From Trichomonas vaginalis G3 (Eukaryota > Parabasalia > Trichomonadida > Trichomonadidae), in the NCBI RefSeq assembly GCF_026262505.1, contig NC_067203.1:16566392-16630391 (forward strand): DNA of 64,000 nucleotides, in the 5' to 3' direction. Shown piece after piece: positions 29,729 through 38,965 of this stretch. Position 1 is the first letter of the stretch; every line of letters starts with the position of its first letter. The notes under the pieces were generated by a model. The model searched no databases. It was not told the DNA's origin and was given only the letters and a program-made list of their open reading frames with translations. The translations under genes were made by a program, and so were the position numbers.

Positions 29729-32700
29729 ATGAAATCTCTCATAGGAGAACTATGGGATATGGCGAAAATGGGACGTTTGCAGAACGTAGATCTGCTTCTT
29801 GGACAAAAGCTCCAAGACTTACATACGGAAATGCAAAAACATCCTGAAGAAATCCCAGAAGATATGGAAAATCTTTTTCTTCAATTAATTACATTCAATA
29901 ACAGACATATTTCAACTATAAATGCACACTTTATTGGACTTTGCATTGTTCTTTATTACCAAAGTCTCAAAAAAGCAACATATTGGACAGTTTTACCTGC
30001 ATTTCAAGAAGAAGTTCTTAAACAAAATATTCCAGCTATAGTAATTTTCGGTATATTCACTCGTCATCTCTGTGATTCGTTCAAATCTAAACTTCCTCCT
30101 TCAATTACATATTTATTGCAAGTCACAACTGAAGAATTGCAGCCATATATATGCCAATTTTTCAGAAGAGTAATTAAAGGATCCGGATCTTTCCTCAAAT
30201 CATCAGTTCAAGACATTTTTGGTTTTGTTTTTCGCGGAGCATCATCAACGAACGAAGATTTACGTATAGAAGCAGTTAAAACATTACCATGTCTCATGTC
30301 ATGTGCTCAAATTCCTCGTAAAAAGCTTCTACCTATTGTTGGCCTTTCATTATCAAGCCAATCTCGTGCTTTACGTGATGCATCAGCAAAAGCACTTGCC
30401 AAACTGATGTATCTTTCATGCCAAGACCAAAAAGAGGAAGTAATTAACTCAGATACTTATTTCAATATTGCTTTCAAGATTTTACTTCAATTTATGCAAA
30501 ACGAGAAGAACATACCAACACTTGTAATCTCTCTATACACATTCTTACGTTATTTCCAGCCAATTGAGATTGTAAAGAGATATCGAGTTTTTGCAAAACT
30601 TGCATTGTCAATTTCCGCCTTAAACATCTCATTTCCATCATTATGCATGATGTCACGTGCAATATTCCAGTCAGTTCTCTCTTTAACAGGTTCAACCGCC
30701 GGAATTTACTTGAATCACTATTTAGTTGACAAACTCGACCCAGAATCACTTACACCCGCAAGATCCGTTGTCATCATTGATTCCCTCATCAATTTCGACG
30801 CTTCCTCGAAAGTTCTCGCCAAAGCAGCGAAAGCTTTTTATCCTCTTTTGACTTCGCAAAGAAATGATGTCAAAAGATTGGTCACTTCATTTTTCGCAAG
30901 ACTTGGAACAAAAGAACCGAAAGCTGCGCAGATATTACTCGACTCCTTCATGAAGTGGGTCTCTTCAAATGATGCAAAACCGTCTGACATCAGCGGTTTT
31001 TCGAATGGAGCTGCGATGTTACTTTTGACGAGTAATTTGAGTGAAGAGACATACAGCAAAATCATTGATGTTTCTTTGTCATGGCTGAAGAACGTGAAGA
31101 GCTTTGATTCACCGAGAATTCCTGCTGCTTTTCTCTTCATTTCGAGCATAATGAACAAAAACAATAGTTTTGTAAATGAAGAAAAAATTGCACAAATATT
31201 TAGTTTCTTGCAGAAATACACAAAGAATTTCTCAAGAAATTCAAATACAAAACAAATTCTAAAATTTGTGTCAATTTTTATTTTACAAATCTGCCAAAAA
31301 CCGCCGTCAAATTACGATTTATTGCAGCCAGTCATTAAGCAGTTTACTCAAATCGTAATACAGAACGAGCAGATCATATCAAGCCCTTGTTTACTCGCGT
31401 TCCTCGCCTACACGAAGAAATCTAAATATCTATGGAAAGATGACCAAAATCTGCCAACTCAAATTTGCCAAATTTTGACAAGTAATTTTGTCAGAAATTT
31501 CCAAATGACAGACGATGAAATGGACTACGGCTTGGACAAGTACGAGTACGACCTCGACCAGTCAAACATACTTTACAATTGCAGTTTGCCACTTCACATG
31601 ACCAACAAAATTGATCAATACGCTGATTCGATCTACAGCTATTTGATTTCTCCGTCGAAAACATTCAGAAGGAACCAGCTCTGCCAGGAAATACTACATG
31701 ATTTCGGAGCATGGCCATCTCTCTGCAATCCTAAGGGAAGAAAACAAATAATTGACCAGATTTACGTCATACATCCAAGAGATGCAAATTCTGCTCATCA
31801 AAAATTGTCACTTTTGAATTCAATTTTTGTCAAAAAAGTGACAGATGGTATACCAAAAGATTGCTTGAATAGTTTGCTTGGCACGAATACATTTGGTGTT
31901 AAAAGAGTCATCAGACTTTTAGCAAAAACATGCGCTGAATATGTCTCATGTTTTCCAAACACTTTACCTGTTTTAGTTGATTTCCTCGAGAAACCAAAGA
32001 CTCCTTCCCAGTTTGCTTCTTTGGTAATTGCTGAACTCGATTTCAGCCAAGAGAAAGATGATTCTTTAGCCATCAGATCACTTCTTATTCTCCACAGATT
32101 GTTGTTTATTTCCCCTGATTCTGAAGGTTGTTTCGCTTTGTATAAATTAGTCAAGAAACATTTGATTCCTGATGATTTCATCGGTCAAACAACTTCATTA
32201 ATTGAACAGCTAATTTACTCAGATTGCTCACGATCTCCATCCGTTCTTTATTACCTTTCAAACGCTCTTTTCGAACTCAAAAATGAAAACATTGAAAAAA
32301 GTGACGAAAATGAAAAAAGTGACAAAATCTCAATTGATTCCAAGTTAATTTCCAGAATATCGAGGTGTTTGTTAGATTATGCAAACAACAGGAATTTGGC
32401 CAAACTCTTGGCACTTCAGATAATGAGATTACTTGAAAATGTTGATGATTACATGGAAAGTTTAATTAATGTTTCTAAAATCACTTCACCTTTACAAACA
32501 TTAATTAACAGATTCCACTTTTCAGCAGGTATTGATGATGTTCCTCTTTTGTTCATGGTATTGCAGCAATCCTCTTCCAAAGAGATGTTCAACCGTATCG
32601 TTAAAATTTTCGAGAAATACCCTGATGTCAAGAGATGGACAGATTTGTGTAAAAGAATTGTAATTATTGGATGCGTTCCTCCATTTGAAAGAAAGGGAGA

Positions 32701-34519
32701 TATAAGGATTGCACCTACAATTGATGTTCTTCTTTGTGCAATAACAATAGCTGAAAAGCTTGTCCACAAGATCCGTGAAACATTCCCTAACAACATGACT
32801 TGTGTTGATGATGTTGTTTCAATCGCTTTCAATTCAATAAGAATGAATGAACGATTATTTGACACAATTTGTTTCAATACGATGACTAATGTTATTTACA
32901 ACTTTTCATCGGTAAGAAACAAAGAATGTTTCCTTCTCGAATTGTACACAAGCCAATTCGTTCCTTCCCTTAAATACGCAACAGATGGATGCCATGATTC
33001 TAAAACATCAAGTGACTTTTGTTTGGCGTATTTGACATTTTTGATGGAATCAAGGAGTCCTTTCTTAGGTGAAGCAACTTCGACATTGACAGAAGGTTTG
33101 TCGAAGATCGGATACACCAATGAGTCTATTGCTGTTTTCTGCAGAATTTTAGGTCGTTTGTTTACTTTATTGGAAAAGAAAGATGAAAATTTGACAAAAT
33201 TATTTGATTCTGCGTCATCGACGATTTTCGATGAAATTTTCAGACAAAAGAGGAAAATTTCAGAACTTGGCGATGAAATGCAGTTCGTTATTGCCAAATT
33301 TATCGAGAGAACTAAAGATTTCAACACGAAAAGAGCATTAGTTCTTGTTCTTCTTGAAGAACTCCACAAGAACTGTTGCGCAATGACATTGAACACTTTG
33401 ACAACTTTGTTTGAAAGTGTCGGAGCAGGAAAACCAGCTTTAGAGTTTGCCCTTTCAACTCTCTGCAGCTCAGAGCTCATTTCCATTGAGAGGAAAGCCG
33501 CAGAATCACAGGATTTGGACAACGACAAGAGAGAAGACGACGAAGACATCGATACAGCCACTTTTTGGATTGTTCCTCCAAGAAAAATGCCAGCGGTTGC
33601 AAGATTTTTGACAGCGGCAGCAAATTTGATTCCTTCTCCAGTTACAGAAGAATTCGTTTTGTCTTGGAAGATAGTGCTAAGACTCAGCTTAGTTGGAACA
33701 CTATGCTATCCAGCACTCGCGAGATTGATCATGTCAAGTACTGTTGATTTGTTGAATGAATTCGCTGCTCCACTTTTGATCGAAGTAATTTCAAGAGACA
33801 AAAGTGAGAAAAGTGACGCTTTCATTCGCTTGTTAATTGAAAAGACACCTAAAGAGACAATCTCCAAGATGTTCGTCAGTGTTGTATCATGCAAGCAGAC
33901 ACTATCAAGAAGGCTTTCCGTCATCAAAACAATGATGATAAACAAAGCTGTTCCTGATGAAAAATCTTTACAAACAATTTCGGATGTTGTATCGGCAGCC
34001 ATGTTCCCAGATGGATTGACATTCTTGGGATCGTTACTTGCTGATAAGAGAACAGCGAAATACGCATTGGCAATGCTCAAATTGGGTTGCGCAGAAGCGA
34101 TATCTGTTGAAGTCAACAATAGTATTATGTACGCGCCAAGAATAATGAACTTCTTGAGATTAGCGTACTCATCTATTGACGATCTACAGATCAAATCTAA
34201 GTTCGGAACAGCAATTGCAGAAATTGCTCTTCAATTTGTTGAAAAAAGTGCACAAATGAAGGAAAGAAAGGCAGTTGTTGCTCCTGCATGCGCTTTATTG
34301 CAGTTCGTAGACGAGAATTCCGCTAAAGAAGCTTTCGAAAAGGCCGAAAAGAAAGTTGTTATTGAATGTTTGACACCTCCGCGCCATGCTGTAGCAATCG
34401 CACTGAAATCGTTCGGTGACTTGAGGTCTAGAAAGAGCTCGAGTAATGCTGGTGGCGGCTGGATTTCATTGGACGTCGGTTCTTCGTCGGATGAATCAGA
34501 TAATTCGGAAGAAGATTGA
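29729..34519 (+). CDS. Large HEAT-repeat protein (tentatively HEATR5/LAA1-like)
   Basis: About 1596 residues from the ATG at 29729 (MKSLIGELWDMAKMGRLQ), chosen because an initiator-like TCATTTA lies just upstream of it. An ATG at 29669 would add 20 hydrophobic residues. The whole protein is a helical solenoid. The N-terminal third (FRGASSTNEDLRIEAVKTLPCL, SSQSRALRDASAKALAKLM) recalls the start of HEATR5/Laa1, which works with AP-1 clathrin adaptors at the Golgi and endosomes. That assignment is by pattern only; other HEAT families are possible. The C-terminus is a short acidic Ser-rich tail (SSSDESDNSEED), often a casein-kinase-type target. Confidence 0.75.
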   Translation: MKSLIGELWDMAKMGRLQNVDLLLGQKLQDLHTEMQKHPEEIPEDMENLFLQLITFNNRHISTINAHFIGLCIVLYYQSLKKATYWTVLPAFQEEVLKQNIPAIVIFGIFTRHLCDSFKSKLPPSITYLLQVTTEELQPYICQFFRRVIKGSGSFLKSSVQDIFGFVFRGASSTNEDLRIEAVKTLPCLMSCAQIPRKKLLPIVGLSLSSQSRALRDASAKALAKLMYLSCQDQKEEVINSDTYFNIAFKILLQFMQNEKNIPTLVISLYTFLRYFQPIEIVKRYRVFAKLALSISALNISFPSLCMMSRAIFQSVLSLTGSTAGIYLNHYLVDKLDPESLTPARSVVIIDSLINFDASSKVLAKAAKAFYPLLTSQRNDVKRLVTSFFARLGTKEPKAAQILLDSFMKWVSSNDAKPSDISGFSNGAAMLLLTSNLSEETYSKIIDVSLSWLKNVKSFDSPRIPAAFLFISSIMNKNNSFVNEEKIAQIFSFLQKYTKNFSRNSNTKQILKFVSIFILQICQKPPSNYDLLQPVIKQFTQIVIQNEQIISSPCLLAFLAYTKKSKYLWKDDQNLPTQICQILTSNFVRNFQMTDDEMDYGLDKYEYDLDQSNILYNCSLPLHMTNKIDQYADSIYSYLISPSKTFRRNQLCQEILHDFGAWPSLCNPKGRKQIIDQIYVIHPRDANSAHQKLSLLNSIFVKKVTDGIPKDCLNSLLGTNTFGVKRVIRLLAKTCAEYVSCFPNTLPVLVDFLEKPKTPSQFASLVIAELDFSQEKDDSLAIRSLLILHRLLFISPDSEGCFALYKLVKKHLIPDDFIGQTTSLIEQLIYSDCSRSPSVLYYLSNALFELKNENIEKSDENEKSDKISIDSKLISRISRCLLDYANNRNLAKLLALQIMRLLENVDDYMESLINVSKITSPLQTLINRFHFSAGIDDVPLLFMVLQQSSSKEMFNRIVKIFEKYPDVKRWTDLCKRIVIIGCVPPFERKGDIRIAPTIDVLLCAITIAEKLVHKIRETFPNNMTCVDDVVSIAFNSIRMNERLFDTICFNTMTNVIYNFSSVRNKECFLLELYTSQFVPSLKYATDGCHDSKTSSDFCLAYLTFLMESRSPFLGEATSTLTEGLSKIGYTNESIAVFCRILGRLFTLLEKKDENLTKLFDSASSTIFDEIFRQKRKISELGDEMQFVIAKFIERTKDFNTKRALVLVLLEELHKNCCAMTLNTLTTLFESVGAGKPALEFALSTLCSSELISIERKAAESQDLDNDKREDDEDIDTATFWIVPPRKMPAVARFLTAAANLIPSPVTEEFVLSWKIVLRLSLVGTLCYPALARLIMSSTVDLLNEFAAPLLIEVISRDKSEKSDAFIRLLIEKTPKETISKMFVSVVSCKQTLSRRLSVIKTMMINKAVPDEKSLQTISDVVSAAMFPDGLTFLGSLLADKRTAKYALAMLKLGCAEAISVEVNNSIMYAPRIMNFLRLAYSSIDDLQIKSKFGTAIAEIALQFVEKSAQMKERKAVVAPACALLQFVDENSAKEAFEKAEKKVVIECLTPPRHAVAIALKSFGDLRSRKSSSNAGGGWISLDVGSSSDESDNSEED

Positions 34520-34845
34520 AGATTATGATATTATGATATTATATTTGTTGTAGAGCTATAAATGTAAATGTTGATTTTTAAAAATCTTTATGATGCAATA
34601 ATTTGGTTTATCAAGGTATTCATCGAAATTGTAATCGATGTGGACGATAATTCAGATTATCAAAAAAGGAATACGAAATACGATTTAATTTGTAAAAACA
34701 TTTAGTTGGATTTCATATCCAAAATTTGAAAGGTTGAAATTTATTTTTAACCCTAAAAATATCTAGCATTTTATATTTTCTAATTGATTTTAATAAAAAT
34801 AACGCAAAATCAGATCTGGAAAAATCGATTAAAATTAAAACTGTG

Positions 34846-35263
34846 TGAAATCGAGAGAGGGTCAAAGTTGCTATTTGTCACTTTTCCACAAGAATATAAT
34901 GGGGAAAAAGTTATCATATAGTTGATCTCATTCACTGAGGTGAGAGATGCATGTAGTGTAATGGGATAAACAGTGGGATTGCTGCTCTAAGTCCTAGCTT
35001 CGAGACACATTGGCTTAATTTTTCTCCTTTTTATTGACGTAAACTATTCAATTTTTGTGTTCTCCATTCAAATTTCAGAATTTTTTTTTGCAGATTTCAC
35101 GCTACATTCGAAGTTACCTTTTGTAACAACCACCACTGCCTACGAAAGACGAAAGTGTGTCACGATTTCACCCGGAAATCCGACGGTTGTTTAAGAGTAT
35201 GCACTTTTGTCACCTACTCGTGTGAAATCGAGTGCGGGACAAATTTGCCAAGTGTCACTTTTC
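34846..35263 (+). repeat. Imperfect direct repeat beginning GTGTGAAATCGAG
   Basis: Two copies of about 43 bp (34846-34888 and 35221-35263) share GTGTGAAATCGAG, then GG(G/T)C/ACAAA, then TGTCACTTTT. A shorter third copy (GTGTGAAATC) is near 35853. Their role is unknown. Confidence 0.55.
34947..35030 (+). other. tRNA-like Pol III box A/box B pair, probably a tRNA relic
   Basis: Box A (TAGTGTAATGG, 34954-34964) matches TRGYNNARNNG fully. Box B (CTTCGAGAC, 34998-35006) matches GWTCRANNC at 8 of 9 positions. Their 44-base spacing is that of a tRNA, and T-runs follow at 35019-35032. The acceptor and T-stems do not pair, so it is not a working tRNA; a decayed tRNA or tRNA-derived SINE head is possible, and so is coincidence. 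Confidence 0.25.
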
Positions 35264-35355
35264 AATAACCTTAAATTACACTTTTCTAATTTTTAAAAAT
35301 AACCTTAAATTATATTTGAAGAAATTATGTCTATGATATATGTTTTATGCTAGAA

Positions 35356-35806
35356 TCTTGGAGTTTTCATGCACTACACAAGAGCTCCAAGGTTCCAAGA
35401 GTGAATGCTCAATAGCAATTATAGAGATGTACCTTTTCAAAATGACTTTTACTGATTAAATTTAATCAATAGAAGACATTTTGAAAGGTACCTCTACAAT
35501 TAGATATACAAGAGATTCAAAGCTTCATTTCAGATAGATTTGAAACTTTGAAACTCTTGGTAGATTTTGAGTGAATGCTGACAATCATCTTTGAGAAGGT
35601 TTTCTTTAAGAAAACCTTCTCAAAGAGGTTTCTCAGGAGCCCTGAGGCTCCCTTTCGTAATGATTGGGAGCCTTGGGGCTCCTGAGACGAAGAATGGCTT
35701 CGCCGAATCTTTGATCAGCAGAGGCCAAATGAAAAGGCCTCTGCTGATGGATTCTCAGGAGCCCTGAGGCTCCCTTTCGTAATGATTGGGAGCCTTGGGG
35801 CTCCTG
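35356..35806. repeat. Array of seven successive hairpins, two of them identical
   Basis: Consecutive palindromes: 35356-35391; 35422-35497 (15-bp stem, inner TGATTAAATTTAATCA); 35512-35556; 35589-35625 (perfect 18-bp arms, 1-base centre); 35634-35684 (19-bp GC-rich arms); 35714-35748 (perfect 13-bp arms ATCAGCAGAGGCC); 35756-35806 (second copy of the 35634 hairpin, 122 bp on). In the 19-bp hairpins the two unlike positions form G-U wobbles if the plus strand is transcribed, but A-C mismatches on the other strand. The GC content is well above the surroundings. It could be a structured RNA, a fold-back mobile element or a replication/chromatin element. Confidence 0.75.
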
Positions 35807-36056
35807 CAGCAGAGTATCGCTCCGCTCCATTAATTGTTTGTCCTGTTCCCGTGTGAAATCTCGTAAGTCAAATAATTTTGATCAATAAGACAGAAAAATT
35901 TTATCGTTGGTAAAATAAAAATCCGAGACCTTTGACAAAAAAAATTGAAAAAAAAATTCCGAGAACCTTAATCTTCGTTTATTAATTGGAAAATCATATT
36001 TGGAATCATATTCTGATTTTATATTCCAAATATTATTGAACAAAATTTTTAGCAGG

Positions 36057-36066
36057 TTGGCGCCAA
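36057..36066. promoter_or_regulatory. Palindrome TTGGCGCCAA upstream of ubiquitin
   Basis: A perfect 10-base palindrome 59 bp before the ubiquitin ATG, containing the E2F-type core GGCGCC in an AT-rich spacer. A regulatory role is inference only. Confidence 0.3.
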
Positions 36067-36112
36067 TTTTGATTACAGCTCCTCTCAAAAAAATTGTGGG
36101 TAGATAGTTACT

Positions 36113-36118
36113 TCATTT
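36113..36118 (+). promoter_or_regulatory. Initiator (TTCATT) of the ubiquitin gene
   Basis: TTCATTTTT matches the trichomonad Inr; the putative +1 A is at 36115, giving a 10-base 5' leader, typical of trichomonads. Confidence 0.6.
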
Positions 36119-36124
36119 TTCTTA

Positions 36125-36568
36125 ATGCAAATTTTCGTTAAGACACTCACAGGCAAGCACATCACACTCGAGGTCGAGCCAACAGACCGTATCGAGGACG
36201 TCAAGGCCAAGATCCAGGATAAGGAAGGTATCCCACCAGATCAGCAGCGTCTCATCTTCGCCGGCAAGCAGCTTGAAGATGGCAACACACTCCAGGATTA
36301 CTCCATCCAGAAGGATTCCACCCTTCACCTCGTTCTTCGTCTTCGTGGTGGTATGCAGATTTTCGTCAAGACCCTTACAGGCAAGCACATCACCCTTGAA
36401 GTCGAGCCAACAGACAGAATTGAAGATGTCAAGGCCAAGATCCAAGACAAGGAAGGTATCCCACCAGATCAGCAGCGTCTCATCTTCGCAGGCAAGCAGC
36501 TCGAAGATGGCAACACACTCCAGGACTACTCCATCCAGAAGGATTCCATCCTTCGTTGTGGCTTCTAA
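36125..36568 (+). CDS. Polyubiquitin, two units, second unit lacking the conjugating tail
   Basis: Unit 1 is a complete 76-residue ubiquitin ending LRLRGG, with all seven lysines in their usual places and the variant [10 protein letters not shown]. Unit 2 follows directly and is identical through QKDS, then ends ILRCGF after 71 residues. Compared with unit 1, a short deletion removes the bases for HLVLR and shifts the frame, so the terminal GG is lost. After deubiquitinase cleavage the precursor can give one normal ubiquitin and one unit that cannot be conjugated. The DNA of the two units differs at many synonymous sites. Codon use is GC-richer than in neighbouring genes, as expected for a highly expressed gene. 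Confidence 0.95.
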   Translation: MQIFVKTLTGKHITLEVEPTDRIEDVKAKIQDKEGIPPDQQRLIFAGKQLEDGNTLQDYSIQKDSTLHLVLRLRGGMQIFVKTLTGKHITLEVEPTDRIEDVKAKIQDKEGIPPDQQRLIFAGKQLEDGNTLQDYSIQKDSILRCGF

Positions 36569-37069
36569 ATTCTTCGACGAATTTACGAATAACTAAACTT
36601 TAGCTAATATTGCTATATACGATCTTTTTTTCAATATCATTGATTATTACTCTATAAGAAGTTTAAATCAATTTATTGTAATTGGAAAATTTCATTGAAT
36701 AAAGAACTTTTTCTCTAAATTTGTTACTTAAATCTTCTATTTACGTAGTTTATTGGATGTTAGTTTGAATCGCTTTGGATATCCTTGAACATTGCTTCAT
36801 TGAATCATGAAATTCTATTATTTACATTATAGTTATTGATCGTTTTGTATATTATCCTAGAAATAGCATACTTTTGAATAGTGCATACCTAAATCCAACA
36901 TGAGATAATTTTGATAAATTTTAAAAAATAGTTTTCAAGGCTTCTAATCTAATTTATTTTAAAATCCCATCAGAGTATATCATATCTACATTAAGATTTT
37001 CATCAAGATCTTTGACCTAATTTTTTTCATTGAAAATTGAAATACTGTGTTTGGTTTTCCTTTTGGTGA
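36569..37069 (+). other. Spacer between ubiquitin and uS10
   Basis: About 500 AT-rich bases; nothing beyond poly-A/T tracts and presumably the uS10 promoter. Confidence 0.5.
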
Positions 37070-37438
37070 ATGTCTACCCAAGTCCCAACTGGTGATGAAA
37101 AGAAGGAGATCATTGAGGATCTTCCAGTTCAGAAGATCCGCCTTACAATCACATCTTCTAAGCTTCCAAATCTTCAGAGAGTTGTCGGCAATCTTATGGG
37201 CAAGCTAAAGAAGGGCAATCTTGAAGTTCGCGGCCCAATCCCAATGCCACGCCGCCGCCTGCGCATCACCACACGCCGTGCACCATGCGGTAACGGTACA
37301 GAAACCTATGACCACTTCGAACTTAGAATCTACAAGCGCGTCATCGATTTCCAGGGTACAGCCGAAGCTGTCAAGCAGGTTACACAAATCGCTCTTGAAC
37401 CAGACGTTCATGTCGAAGTTTCCGTTATCACTGAGTAA
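37070..37438 (+). CDS. RPS20: Small ribosomal subunit protein uS10 (eukaryotic S20)
   Basis: 122 residues, the usual eukaryotic length. Diagnostic stretches are KIRLTITSSKLPNLQRVV, GPIPMPRRRLRITTRRAPCGNGTETYDHFELRIYKR and the C-terminal VHVEVSVITE. It sits in the head of the 40S subunit and contacts 18S rRNA. Codon use is GC-richer than in neighbours, as for ubiquitin and eS27, fitting high expression. The gene is complete and converges with eS27. Confidence 0.96.
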   Translation: MSTQVPTGDEKKEIIEDLPVQKIRLTITSSKLPNLQRVVGNLMGKLKKGNLEVRGPIPMPRRRLRITTRRAPCGNGTETYDHFELRIYKRVIDFQGTAEAVKQVTQIALEPDVHVEVSVITE

Positions 37439-38242
37439 ATCTCTCTAGAATTTCCATATTAAATATAAACTGAATATTTATTACGTGCAGGATTTTTTAA
37501 CACCCTTCGTGGCCCTATTGTCTCTGTGTTTTGCAAACCAAAATATTACTTCATCGGTTAATTATTAATTAGATCATCATAAAACAAAGGAAACTCTTTT
37601 CCTTCAGTAAGATATTGCTATTTACTTACATAATGGCATCTAACTTCAATGAACAGTATTTTGGAAAAATTATATAAAAAGTACCAATTATTGCTTAATA
37701 ATTTTTGCTGAATTCAATTTTATTATTCGTTTGTTTATAGAATAAGTAAAATTATCCAACCAGTCATAATTCGTTATTATAAAAATTCTAACCTCAGGTG
37801 GCTACGCTTGCCCTTCGGGCAAGCATGCCACCTTAGGCAAAATAAACATATAAAAGTGTTTATTCAACTAAATTTAAGATTTCTAAGATTATTACGTAAA
37901 ATATAAGATAAACTTTTAGTATGGACGAATTAATTTAGAGGATAGCTAATTTGATTTAATTATTCACAATATATAGCGCATCTATCGGCGCGCAGCGAAG
38001 CCGTAATAAGCTGAAAATCATCCGATTAGATAATGAATCTGTCTCGAAAAATCAAGTTCGGTAAAAAAGGAGAATAAAAAATAAAATACAACTCATTTCA
38101 GAAACAAACGAACAAATATTATCCCTTTGATAGTTTTGTTCGTTTAAGTTCTGTATAATATAATAATTAATTAAATATATGTAGGCTTCATTTTAGCATA
38201 CGCATTTATATTAGAATTTCAAAGATAAGATGTATTTAGAAT
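37439..38242. other. Spacer between convergent ribosomal protein genes
   Basis: About 800 AT-rich bases with one strong GC-rich hairpin at 37792-37837 near the midpoint. A smaller CGGC/GCCG palindrome lies near 37986-38003. No gene was recognised. Confidence 0.5.
37792..37837. repeat. GC-rich hairpin with cUUCGg tetraloop
   Basis: The outer arms CCTCAGGTGGC/GCCACCTTAGG pair with one mismatch. The inner arms GCTTGCC/GGCAAGC close a C-TTCG-G loop, one of the most stable RNA tetraloops. It could be a shared terminator, a structured RNA or a mobile hairpin. The 11-base core GCCCTTCGGGC recurs in the hAT element at 45475. Confidence 0.7.
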
Positions 38243-38503
38243 TTAAGCGTTAACGCGTGGGCGGATTTCAACCTGATCAGCAAGGAGGATGCGGCCACCT
38301 GTTGGTGTAGCAAGTGGTGTCTGGCAGTTCTTGCAGAAGACGGGGACATTAGAATGAGAGAAAGCTGTTGTGAGGCCTGTGCAGGATGGGCAGCGGAGGG
38401 AGAGGAACTCAGAACGTGGGTTTGGAACGAGTGTCTTCTTCTTGTTTGTGTGGGCCTCTTGCTCAACGGATGGGTGGAGAATGTCGACGTCGAGGGTTGT
38501 CAT
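38243..38503 (-). CDS. RPS27: Small ribosomal subunit protein eS27
   Basis: 86 residues, close to the usual 82-84. It opens MTTLDVDILHPSVEQEAHTNKKKTLV and contains the zinc ribbon CPSC-x15-CKNC followed by the family signature TPTGGRILLADQVEIRPR. It belongs to the 40S subunit. The start is the ATG at 38503, directly preceded by CCTTTTCGA. Codon use is GC-rich like uS10. Confidence 0.95.
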   Translation of the reverse strand: MTTLDVDILHPSVEQEAHTNKKKTLVPNPRSEFLSLRCPSCTGLTTAFSHSNVPVFCKNCQTPLATPTGGRILLADQVEIRPRVNA

Positions 38504-38965
38504 TCGAAAAGGCCGGCCAAAGCTTTACGTATCGTCTCGCTCCAAAACGAAAAACCATCGAAAATATAATATTCGTAATAAGCATGTTGTATATAGTAGA
38601 GTTTATCCGTTTGATCGAAACAGTTTTTGTTGGTTTTTAATTTTTTTATTAGATTTTGCTTAGAGATCTTTATTAAGACTAAACTGTGATGTAATATTTA
38701 TATGAAAACTAGTTCCAGTTAGTGGTTGTAATAGTACAGTGGAATTGTTATCATTCTGATTTTGCTGAAATATTAGTAGCAAAATCACCATATCATATTA
38801 ACGACCAATTAAACATACTAAAACTATTTCTATTGATCAACTTTGGAAAGGGTTCCTTTGAAGGAAATTTCAAATTTAAAAAATATGAAACATGAAATGA
38901 AATTTTGTAAAGGGATTTAGTTTATTTTAAATGGTATAGATTCTAATATTTATAATATATTCTTA
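38504..38965. other. Spacer, nothing recognised
   Basis: About 460 AT-rich bases upstream of eS27 and downstream of the large minus-strand gene. GGCCGGCC at 38508-38516 is the only GC-rich spot. Confidence 0.4.

Larger units (their letters stand above)
34520..36124. other. 1.6-kb spacer rich in repeats and hairpins
   Basis: The spacer between the HEAT gene and ubiquitin carries a 43-bp direct repeat, a tRNA-like box A/box B pair, and a cluster of long palindromes at 35356-35806, listed separately. GTGTGAAATC occurs at about 34846, 35221 and 35853, with inverted forms near 35094 and 35162. No protein-coding gene is credible here. Confidence 0.6.

Noticed and set aside
33565-34194. Several 60-220-codon minus-strand frames opposite the HEAT-repeat gene
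   Set aside because: All are mirrored by the long sense frame and have no motif of their own.
34947-35030. A functional tRNA gene
   Set aside because: Box A/B spacing fits, but acceptor and T-stems do not pair and the anticodon arm gives a 9-base loop.
35633-35830. Minus-strand frame across the hairpin array
   Set aside because: It arises from the duplicated GC-rich hairpins; the product only repeats a Gly/Ser/Leu pattern with no protein features.
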